Positions 40,766 to 50,271 of a stretch of DNA of 64,000 nt are shown in pieces. Positions within the stretch are counted from its first letter, which is position 1. The number at the start of each line of letters is the position of its first letter. The stretch is taken from contig OX419338.1 of the NCBI GenBank assembly GCA_948470475.1, positions 8,718,850 to 8,782,849 on the forward strand, written 5' to 3'. The DNA comes from Galaxea fascicularis. Its lineage: Eukaryota; Cnidaria; Anthozoa; Scleractinia; Euphylliidae. The translations under genes and the position numbers were made by a program. The notes below the pieces were generated by a model. The model made no database searches. It was not told the origin of the DNA and saw only the letters and a list, made by a program, of their open reading frames with translations.

Positions 40766-41880
40766 TTTTATATCCTTTGACATTTCTGATTTCCATTCAT
40801 TGATTCGCATAACTCCTCCAGTGCTGTCTGTAGCTTTGAAATACTTTTCATATCTTCGGTGTTGCACGAGGTGAAGAGCAGCTGCAGTTATCTGATGCGC
40901 TCGTCTTGTTCTTGTCAAATGGCTAGCGAGAAAGAAAGAATCTGAAACTCCCGCCGTTGCTACTTCTGCATTGGTTAGAACATCTGTCCAGCCACTACCT
41001 TCGAGCCACTTGCAAAGAGCTTTAAAGGTCACCAGTTCTAAGTGCAGTCCACCGAACATGAGGACAAAATGATCTTCTCCCTGTTTGAGGGAATTCTCAC
41101 TGAATTTGTTTGGCTATTGCAAACAGTGGCTGATCCAAAGCCATAACAGGAACTTGCTATGGATTGACATGCTTTACTGCAGACTTGACGACATTCATTG
41201 CGTGATGAACCATGGCCACTAAATGGGCATTCTCTCTAAACAGAGGCAGCAGCGAAGTAATGGCAGGTTTGTGAGATGACAACGAGGCTTGTGATGCGCG
41301 GTATCCAGCCCAAGATACCACATCACCCTTTGACAACTCTTCTAGAGAAATCAGGCCAGGCCAGGGGTTTTGGGTATACGGTATCCTGGGACGTTTTAAT
41401 TCAGGTATATGGTATTTTTTTGGTTTTTCCTGTATTTTAGGTATTCAGATTAAGATTTTACTTATTCATTTTCAGGTAGTTAGTATCGCTTCAGAATAAT
41501 TTTAGGTATTAAGTATCATGATTTTCAGGTATATTGGTATCTTGGGGGGGGGGGGATTGCGGGTATATTGGTATCCCACTACTCCCCCTGGCCGGGCCTG
41601 AGAAATCATTTCTTTGACATGCTGTAACCAATCGCTTTCTTTTTCTGCTCCATGGGATGATCTTAGTCGATGACTTAACATCCAACCTTCTGTCTAAGGA
41701 ACAAAAAGTTCTCTTGATCTAAGTGATGCTGGAGATAAGTTGAGAAAATCAGCTGGAAGCGGCGCTACCTTCCAGGATGTTTTCAAACTTGGTGTTGAGG
41801 GTTCAAATGTATTTATTCCCCTGTCACTGCCAGGCAATGCCAGTTTATATTCGTTGCTTCGATCAAATATCCAAATCAGC
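40742..41880 (-). pseudogene. Decayed fragment of an unrecognised multi-copy gene family
   Basis: Minus-strand pieces read, in order: LPGSDRGINTFEPSTPSLK, GWMLSHRLRSSHGAEKESDW, ISLEELSKGDVVSWAGYRAS (after removing the insertion at 41353-41600), HLVAMVHHAMNVVKSAVKHV, VPVMALDQPLFAIAKQIQ, MFGGLHLELVTFKALCKWLE, GSGWTDVLTNAEVATAGVSD and HLTRTRRAHQITAAALHLV. At least three stops and a frameshift break it. I recall similar proteins as large uncharacterised families in cnidarian predictions, often near transposons; no function is known to me. A LINE tail truncates its 3' end and a TIR element its 5' end. Confidence 0.6.
41353..41600. mobile_element. 248-bp TIR element with 7-bp target duplication
   Basis: Begins AGGCCAGGCCAGGGG and ends CCCCCTGGCCGGGCCTG, inverted. 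The interior shows repeated GGTATATTGGTATC/AGGTATT blocks and a G-run at about 41543-41555. AGAAATC flanks both ends (41346-41352, 41601-41607). Removing the element and one duplicate restores the reading frame of the surrounding decayed gene. Confidence 0.72.
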
Positions 41881-41885
41881 TGGAG

Positions 41886-42220
41886 AGAAGAGACCTTTTT
41901 ACCGATACGGCGGCCATCTTGAATTCCGAGGAAATTATGGAATACCCAGGGTGCAGATGAGAAGTAATTATAAAGAATAGTGTGGCGTGATAACTTTTAA
42001 CAATAATTTTTCGCTAACCATAGAAACCACTGCCAAATACCGTGACAGAAAGATGTAACGCTTATAATAATTTTTTTGGAATATGAGAGACAAGCAGTAA
42101 AAATCTATCCTGAAAGCTGTGTATACCATACATTTTGCAGCGATTGCCCCCTCGGCAGCCCATAATTTCTCGGTCAAAACAATAGAATTCAAGATGGCCG
42201 CCGTATCAGTAAAAAGGTTT
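41886..42220. mobile_element. About 335-bp TIR element (CGGCGGCCATCTTGAATTC)
   Basis: The left end reads CCTTTTTACCGATACGGCGG and continues CCATCTTGAATTC. The right end is the inverse with one difference (TACTGATACGGC). Non-coding interior. It marks the upstream end of the decayed gene fragment. Confidence 0.72.
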
Positions 42221-43000
42221 ATTGATATTTAACACTAAATTGCAAAACATTTCAAATTCAAGCAACATTCACGAATGAAACACATCAAAATCGCTTTTTG
42301 TTTCATTTAGATAACTTTGAAAAGCATTGTTAAACTGATATTGAACTGTGAGATAGAAGAAAATCTAGCTAAAGTTGTATTTTTGCCATGTTTTGCTGCT
42401 TACCCCATACTGTAACTGACTGCAAGTACGAAAAGCACGTTTTTCTTCCTGCGTACCACCATCTTAGAACCGTGAGAGACTTGGGAAATAGTTTCGGTAT
42501 TTAGTCACTTAACTAGCCACTAAAGATCTACAAATCATGAAAAATGGTAGAAACCAAATGTATAATCATTATTTTCAAAGCAAAAAGAGAAAATTAAAAA
42601 GAACTAATGTATTTTCAAATTCATCAACTGTGTCAATTGTACCCTTTAAAAAGATCCTTTTACCCTCAAAGATGTTTCATGTAGTTCAGCACTCTAGGCA
42701 ATATCCTACCTCAGTTATGTCATTGTGACTATGTATGTTACACATGTCACGTAATGCTAAAGTTTCTGTTTCCGTTGCTAATTGAAAAGGAACGTATTTA
42801 AATGACCTTGAATAAAAAAACTCGAGAAGCAAGAAATGTTTTCAGTCTCGCTTCCATGCATAGCCCTAAAAGGCCATATCAGACCTGTGTATTGCGTGGT
42901 TCAGGCACAACCATAAGATACCAGCATATGTTTGAACAAGGGGCAGATCTAACTTAACCTACATGCGTGTTCAACCCCATCCCACTAGAAGTGTAGCTGT
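42221..43000. other. No feature seen
   Basis: AT-rich DNA between two mobile elements. Short open frames only; no motif, repeat or hairpin recognised. Confidence 0.4.
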
Positions 43001-43004
43001 TTAA

Positions 43005-44561
43005 GAGCCAATTTCTGTAAATATCGAGAATCCGGCGTCACTCGTGAAATTTCGAAATTCTTCATATTTTGCCTAAATAACACCTATGGTGAGTTATTTT
43101 CGAAAATAGTATTCAAAGATCGTGAAGCGCTTGATTTTTTCTGAAATCGAGGAAAGTTTGAAAAACGCCATTTTAGCGCCATGTCGCCGCCGACAATGGA
43201 GTAAAATGATGCATTTTGTTATCGCTCGTGTAGATGAACGCGGTGACGTCTATCAATGCAACTTGGCCAGAACATAACACATCTATAGTTCTTTCCAAGG
43301 CACAAATTTATTTTGAAAAATCTGCTGGTATAAAACCGTTTTTAACTGTTACAAATACCCTAGTTCAAACGCTTCAGCGATTGACCAAAATTTAGCTAAC
43401 TTCCGCACCACAAAAAGCCCACTGGTACATAGAATTTGACGTTGAAATTAATATTTTCTTAAAGTGCATTCTTTGCGCTCTGTTGTGTTAAAATTTCTTC
43501 TGCGGCCCGACAAAAGTGCCCCGCCGAGAGAAGGAAACGTTAAGTCAATTTTTGCATCGCGACCGCTCTTGAAATCAACATGAACACCAAAGCTAACTCA
43601 TGAATTAAAAGTCTACCAATGCAAACACTTTTCTCGCTATTCTGAGCGCCCTACGGGTTACTGTACAATTAATTATAAGTTTACATACCGTTTTCAAACT
43701 GTCTGAGAGCGATAACCTTCAACATTTCAATTCACAAGGTCAAAGTAGGTGGCAAAGTATTAACTGTAACTCGATGCCGATCAGCACGGCCATTCAGTCC
43801 AATTGACCTTTACCTCGTTCTAAACTGCTTCTTTTTCTCCATCTAACACCTTTTTAAAGTTATGATGTTGTGATACATGTTAAATTCCTACTTAGCCACC
43901 GTCTTGGGGTGCATTGCTGTGATTTACCCCAAAAGGGAAGCGTAATTGCGTGACGTTGACCTTAAGATTTAACTGAGAAAACAACGTCTCTCGGAGACGA
44001 TTTCATTCATTACAAAAATTTTGCAACAGTGTTCAAGTCGAATAGCTGAAATAGAAAAGACTAAAATAGATATTTCACCTTGTCATGTATGCATGCCCAT
44101 GCAGCGAAGGAGCCAAAGCTAGGAAGAGATCCATAATAATCAGGTGTTGAAGGCCATTACATATTACATCGCCATCGCTAATTGCTCTCGCGTTATTATA
44201 AAGTGAAACTGTGACAAAGTCCATGAAGTTACTCCGGCGATTTTAAACTTATTCACTGTGACTCCAGTGATCCCATTTGATGAATACGTCTCTTTCTGTA
44301 TCAAACAAAACGATACAACAGTTCCAATATAATTGCGTGTAGGACCGTTTGCTCGGTTCGGCTTTTCTGCAACGATTGCTTGTAGGGGGGAGGGGTGAAG
44401 GACGAGCGAAGGCAAAGGGGTGGGAACTTTGGACTTGGCATCCTTTCAAAGGGTATGTGGCTAGAAGAATAATCTGTACAATTAACTAAGGAGATGTAGC
44501 GGAAAGTATTATTTCTGAAAGCTCTGCTGACAAGCAAATTTCTGTTCAGAAAATTGTTCAC
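43005..44561 (+). repeat. Left arm of the 6.3-kb inverted repeat
   Basis: Pairs base for base with 49308-47461. Short open frames within it occur identically on the opposite strand of the right arm (for example 44164-44415 and 47607-47858), which shows how little the arms have diverged. These frames have no protein motif. Confidence 0.85.
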
Positions 44562-45018
44562 GCTTCTCCACCACCCCTCCCCGCTCAAAAATACATTACC
44601 TTAATGCCTAAAAAGACAGCAGCATGTCCTTGGACTTAACGTTTACTATTTCGACACTCCAGATAGCCCAGTGTATTTTGTTGAAAAGTTCAAGTCTTCG
44701 TTTCTGAAGCCCCCAAAAAAGATACAAAAGGGAAAAAAAAGCGCTTTCATTTCTGACATGGTTTTTCCAGGTTTATGGTAATAAACGCAGAAAATTGTGC
44801 TTTCTCATTAATGTGTTGAATGAAACAATTATCCTGCTCAATCTTGCGAAATATATCCTAAAATGATCGATTGTGACAAATTTTCTTCGTTCAGGAGTAA
44901 TTACAATAATTCAGTACCCCCGAGCCACGTAGGAATTGAACCTATAATAACATCATGACTTTAAAGAGCGGCTAGTTAAAGAAAAAGAAGCCGTTTAGAA
45001 CGAGCGTAAGGTAACTTA

Positions 45019-46019
45019 GGGCCTCTTCATATGAGCCCAGTTGACCGGGCTGACCCAGTTTCCGAGATCTCGCCACACCGCTAAATCGTTTGTAAAAATT
45101 TCGATGTGTTCATATGAGAGGGCGAGCTGGCTCGGTTGCCGAGATCTCGGTTTTTCCAACCGGGATCTCGGGAACCGGGCCGAATATTTTTGCCATATGA
45201 ACACTCCAGACGGTTACCGGGAGGAAAGTAAGGGGGGTGGTCAAAACTATTATACAACCTCGGGACCCACCATATTGAATGAAGGGGCCTGCTTCTGCTT
45301 AATCCCCCCCCACCCTTGTAACGAGACCCTTGGTTTCCTTTATAGCCCCCCTACCTTGAATGACCCATGGTGCCGTCTATAGCCCCCCCTACCCTTAAAT
45401 AGAGACCCATGGTGTCTGCTATAGCCCCACCTCCCCTTAATTGGAGACCCATGGTGTCTGCTATAGCCCCACCTCCCCTTAATGGGAGACCCATGGTGTC
45501 TGCTATAGCCCACCTCCCCTTAATTGGAGACCCATTGTGTCTCCTATAGCCCCACCTCCCCTTACTTGGACACCCATGGTGTCTCTTATAGCCCCACCTC
45601 CCCTTTAAATGAAGACCCACGGTGCCCTCTATAGCCCCACCTCCCCTTAAATGGAGAACCATGGTGTCTCTTATAGCCCCACCTCCCCTTAAATGTATTA
45701 AATACAATGCATATTTGTGATAGAACGGATATTTTATGACATTACCGAGATTTTACCTCTCTCTTTTTGAAAATAAAACTCGGAATAGTTCATTTGATAG
45801 TTAACGTAAAGTCAAAGGAAATTTGAGGCTGCTTCAACAAAGAAAATCGAGAAATTCGCCTCAGGCTTGTTCGTTAGATTTCATGCCTGAATGGTCGCGT
45901 CATCAATTTTTCAAATGTTTCATCTCGGAAAGCAGGCTGAAAGTCGCCATATGAACAGAGACCTATTTCATCTCGGTAACCGAGCCATCCCGGTTAACCG
46001 GGCTCATATGAAGAGGCCC
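45019..46019. mobile_element. 1001-bp TIR element with TTA duplication (PIF/Harbinger-like)
   Basis: The tips GGGCCTCTTCATATGAGCCC and their inverse at 45988-46019 are matched. TTA lies directly outside both (45016-45018, 46020-46022). The sequence on either side joins to a continuous diverged arm copy (GTAAGGTAAC / TCCCTTTACTTGGAAATGG). A 3-bp TWA duplication is the Harbinger signature. The interior contains the 42-bp tandem array and no transposase. Confidence 0.7.
45313..45700. repeat. 42-bp tandem repeat, about 9 copies
   Basis: Units built on GAGACCCATGGTGTCTGCTA and TAGCCCCACCTCCCCTTAA recur every 41-43 bases with substitutions. 42 is divisible by three, so the minus strand stays open with a 14-residue period (GGGAIADTMGLxLR). 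The same array reappears at 46501-46865 because of the contig overlap. Confidence 0.85.
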
Positions 46020-46300
46020 TTAGTCCCTTTACTTGGAAATGGCCGTGCCAATCAGCATCTAGTTACATAACAATATTTAGTCATCTACTTTGACCTTATC
46101 GATTGAAAATTATGTACGTTGAAGATTATCACTCTCATACAGATTGAAAACAGTATAAGGAATACCTTCCGCTGTCTCCTTTGGTATTTAAAATTGTACG
46201 GAATATTCTTGCCATCACATGGATGTCATTCACTCCACCACTACCCCTACTCGCTGAAGCGAGCAAACGGTCCTACACGGAGGAGGAGAGTGAACAATTT

Positions 46301-46500
46301 NNNNNNNNNNNNNNNNNNNNNNNNNNNNNNNNNNNNNNNNNNNNNNNNNNNNNNNNNNNNNNNNNNNNNNNNNNNNNNNNNNNNNNNNNNNNNNNNNNNN
46401 NNNNNNNNNNNNNNNNNNNNNNNNNNNNNNNNNNNNNNNNNNNNNNNNNNNNNNNNNNNNNNNNNNNNNNNNNNNNNNNNNNNNNNNNNNNNNNNNNNNN
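46301..46500. other. Assembly gap (200 N)
   Basis: Exactly 200 undetermined bases, a conventional placeholder size. 45328-46300 before the gap and 46501-47471 after it are the same sequence, differing only by four single-base homopolymer length changes (973 against 971 bases). The gap therefore joins two contigs that overlap instead of covering missing DNA. Confidence 0.9.
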
Positions 46501-47460
46501 CCTTGGTTTCCTTTATAGCCCCCCCTACCTTGAATGACCCATGGTGCCGTCTATAGCCCCCCCTACCCTTAAATAGAGACCCATGGTGTCTGCTATAGCC
46601 CCACCTCCCCTTAATTGGAGACCCATGGTGTCTGCTATAGCCCCACCTCCCCTTAATGGGAGACCCATGGTGTCTGCTATAGCCCACCTCCCCTTAATTG
46701 GAGACCCATTGTGTCTCCTATAGCCCCACCTCCCCTTACTTGGACACCCATGGTGTCTCTTATAGCCCACCTCCCCTTTAAATGAAGACCCACGGTGCCC
46801 TCTATAGCCCCACCTCCCCTTAAATGGAGAACCATGGTGTCTCTTATAGCCCCACCTCCCCTTAAATGTATTAAATACAATGCATATTTGTGATAGAACG
46901 GATATTTTATGACATTACCGAGATTTTACCTCTCTCTTTTTGAAATAAAACTCGGAATAGTTCATTTGATAGTTAACGTAAAGTCAAAGGAAATTTGAGG
47001 CTGCTTCAACAAAGAAAATCGAGAAATTCGCCTCAGGCTTGTTCGTTAGATTTCATGCCTGAATGGTCGCGTCATCAATTTTTCAAATGTTTCATCTCGG
47101 AAAGCAGGCTGAAAGTCGCCATATGAACAGAGACCTATTTCATCTCGGTAACCGAGCCATCCCGGTTAACCGGGCTCATATGAAGAGGCCCTTAGTCCCT
47201 TTACTTGGAAATGGCCGTGCCAATCAGCATCTAGTTACATAACAATATTAGTCATCTACTTTGACCTTATCGATTGAAAATTATGTACGTTGAAGATTAT
47301 CACTCTCATACAGATTGAAAACAGTATAAGGAATACCTTCCGCTGTCTCCTTTGGTATTTAAAATTGTACGGAATATTCTTGCCATCACATGGATGTCAT
47401 TCACTCCACCACTACCCCTACTCGCTGAAGCGAGCAAACGGTCCTACACGGAGGAGGAGA

Positions 47461-49308
47461 GTGAACAATTTTCTGAACAGAAATTTGCTTGTCAGCAGAG
47501 CTTTCAGAAATAATACTTTCCGCTACATCTCCTTAGTTAATTGTACAGATTATTCTTCTAGCCACATACCCTTTGAAAGGATGCCAAGTCCAAAGTTCCC
47601 ACTCCTTTGCCTTCGCTCGTCCTTCACCCCTCCCCCCTACAAGCAATCGTTGCAGAAAAGCCGAACCGAGCAAACGGTCCTACACGCAATTATATTGGAA
47701 CTGTTGTATCGTTTTGTTTGATACAGAAAGAGACGTATTCATCAAATGGGATCACTGGAGTCACAGTGAATAAGTTTAAAATCGCCGGAGTAACTTCATG
47801 GACTTTGTCACAGTTTCACTTTATAATAACGCGAGAGCAATTAGCGATGGCGATGTGATGCACCTATCAGTGTCAAGCCCGAGGAGGGGGGGGGGCAACC
47901 CACGGGAATTTGACTGTCACGTATATCCCCAGGGTGGGGATTTTGATCAGACATCGTGGCCCCAGGGTGGGGAATTTTATTGCTTTCCTCTTGTGTGCAA
48001 CAAGGACTGAAGGGGATTTTGATACTTTTGACAATTATTTTTTGCCCGGGGGTGGGGATTTTGAGAATTTTTTTTCAGAAAATGTCAAAATCCCCACCCT
48101 ATGCCCGACCCCCCCCCCCCTCCTCGGGCTTGACACTGATAGGTGCATAATATGTAATGGCTTCAACACCTGATTATTACGGATCTCCTCCTAGCTTTGG
48201 CTCTTTCGCTGCATGGGCATGCATACATGACAAGGTGAAATATCTATTTTAGTCTTTTCTATTTCAGCTATTCGACTTGAACACTGTTGCAAAATTTTTG
48301 TAATGAATGAAATCGTCTCCGAGAGACGTTGTTTTCTCAGTTAAATCTTAAGGTCAACGTCACGCAATTACGCTTCCCTTTTGGGGTAAATCACAGCAAT
48401 GCACCCCAAGACGGTGGCTAAGTAGGAATTTAACATGTATCACAACATCATAACTTTAAAAAGGTGTTAGATGGAGAAAAAGAAGCAGTTTAGAACGAGG
48501 TAAAGGTCAATTGGACTGAATGGCCGTGCTGATCGGCATCGAGTTACAGTTAATACTTTGCCACCTACTTTGACCTTGTGAATTGAAATGTTGAAGGTTA
48601 TCGCTCTCAGACAGTTTGAAAACGGTATGTAAACTTATAATTAATTGTACAGTAACCCGTAGGGCGCTCAGAATAGCGAGAAAAGTGTTTGCATTGGTAG
48701 ACTTTTAATTCATGAGTTAGCTTTGGTGTTCATGTTGATTTCAAGAGCGGTCGCGATGCAAAAATTGACTTAACGTTTCCTTCTCTCGGCGGGGCACTTT
48801 TGTCGGGCCGCAGAAGAAATTTTAACACAACAGAGCGCAAAGAATGCACTTTAAGAAAATATTAATTTCAACGTCAAATTCTATGTACCAGTGGGCTTTT
48901 TGTGGTGCGGAAGTTAGCTAAATTTTGGTCAATCGCTGAAGCGTTTGAACTAGGGTATTTGTAACAGTTAAAAACGGTTTTATACCAGCAGATTTTTCAA
49001 AATAAATTTGTGCCTTGGAAAGAACTATAGATGTGTTATGTTCTGGCCAAGTTGCATTGATAGACGTCACCGCGTTCATCTACACGAGCGATAACAAAAT
49101 GCATCATTTTACTCCATTGTCGGCGGCGACATGGCGCTAAAATGGCGTTTTTCAAACTTTCCTCGATTTCAGAAAAAATCAAGCGCTTCACGATCTTTGA
49201 ATACTATTTTCGAAAATAACTCACCATAGGTGTTATTTAGGCAAAATATGAAGAATTTCGAAATTTCACGAGTGACGCCGGATTCTCGATATTTACAGAA
49301 ATTGGCTC
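47461..49308 (-). repeat. Right arm of the 6.3-kb inverted repeat
   Basis: Inverted copy of 43005-44561. Differs mainly by the 292-bp insertion at 47857-48148 and a few single-base changes. Confidence 0.85.
47857..48148. mobile_element. 292-bp TIR element inserted in the right arm
   Basis: The ends GATGCACCTATCAGTGTCAA and the inverse of TTGACACTGATAGGTGCAT match and continue into GCCCGAGGAGGGGG. The interior repeats CCCAGGGTGGGGA-type blocks. The left arm has the uninterrupted site (GGCGATGTAATATG in the arm's orientation), so this insertion is younger than the arm duplication. Confidence 0.8.
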
Positions 49309-49312
49309 TTAA

Positions 49313-49740
49313 ATACGTATTTCCATCCATCTAATAGATACGTCACCCTTTCGATCAACATAGGTCACGTGACCAATCATGTGACACATTTTAATGTTAT
49401 GATACAATGCCAAAGTTCTTCGAAAAAACCCAAAAAGGTACAGCGAAAAATTACTTCAACAAACACGCAAAATATCCATGATTTGAGTTAACCTCGTTTC
49501 AATGCAGAAGTCATAAAGGCAATTTTTTGACATGTACATTATGCAGTTGTGGGACTTAATTTCAGGTATCTCCATATCAGGAAATGTTCATTCCATAGAG
49601 GTCAGTTACCCTGGCGAGTTTCATGCTTTTATCATACAATGAACAATTTCGTTAATAGCTGGACTATTTACTACACTAACCTTCAAACTCAACTACAGTG
49701 TTTCAGTCACTTGACTTTCTATTCGCGTATTTCCATCCAC
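49313..49740. other. No feature seen
   Basis: Short stretch between the large element and the next MITE. GTATTTCCATCCA occurs at both its ends (about 49317 and 49727), hinting at a duplicated site or a decayed insertion. Confidence 0.35.
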
Positions 49741-49917
49741 AATAGGCCATTTCCGAGTTCATGTCTGCCTCCTCTTCAAAGCGAGTCTAAGTGCGAAGAT
49801 TTTGTTGTGAAAATTAGTTTTCATTCATATGTAAAATAGAACTAATTACCATCACAAAAACTTCGCACTTAGACTCCATTTGAAGAGGAGGCAGACATCA
49901 ACTCGGAAATGGCCTAT
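49741..49917. mobile_element. 177-bp TIR element with about 57-bp TIRs
   Basis: AATAGGCCATTTCCGAGTT through GTCTAAGTGCGAAG on the left is repeated in inverse on the right with few changes; the loop is only about 60 bases. The tip AATAGGCCATTT resembles that of the element at 20399-20639. Confidence 0.8.
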
Positions 49918-50271
49918 TAAAGCATTTAAAAAATTTCAAGCAATACGCCTTCGCAAAGACATAAACAATTACACTTTGTTATACAGTCTTTACAAACAAC
50001 AATGCAAAAATCATCGTTTTTTCTTAAGCAGCATAAATATACCTACGCCACAGCATCACACGCTCCAATCAAAGACCTTCATTAGAACCAATAAACCGAA
50101 ATTCTCTTAAGCAATTCACACCACCCTTCGCAAAAACACCTATAAAATCTCCCCAGGATCAAAAAACTTCTCCTCCTTTCTAATCAAAAAACAAGCAAAC
50201 ACTGCAACCACTCTTTTATCGACTTCAAGTTTCCTCTTAGTCACAGTAAAATTCCTCAACCACAAACGGGG

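Larger units (their letters stand above)
43005..49308. mobile_element. Large inverted-repeat (fold-back) element bounded by TTAA
   Basis: The left arm 43005-44561 and right arm 47461-49308 are near-identical inverted copies (1557 bases each once the 292-bp insertion in the right arm is removed). The outer tips are GAGCCAATTTCTGTAAATATC, each preceded or followed by TTAA (43001-43004, 49309-49312), the target duplication expected of piggyBac- or Kolobok-type transposition. Between the arms is an older, diverged part of the same sequence (about 44910-45015 and 46022-46300) carrying a 1-kb Harbinger-like insertion. No transposase is seen, so it is non-autonomous. The true length is about 1.17 kb shorter because of the assembly overlap at 46301-47471. 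Confidence 0.75.

Noticed and set aside
46119..46687. Open frames running through the 200-N gap
   Set aside because: Undetermined bases cannot support coding, and the flanks are a duplicated contig overlap.
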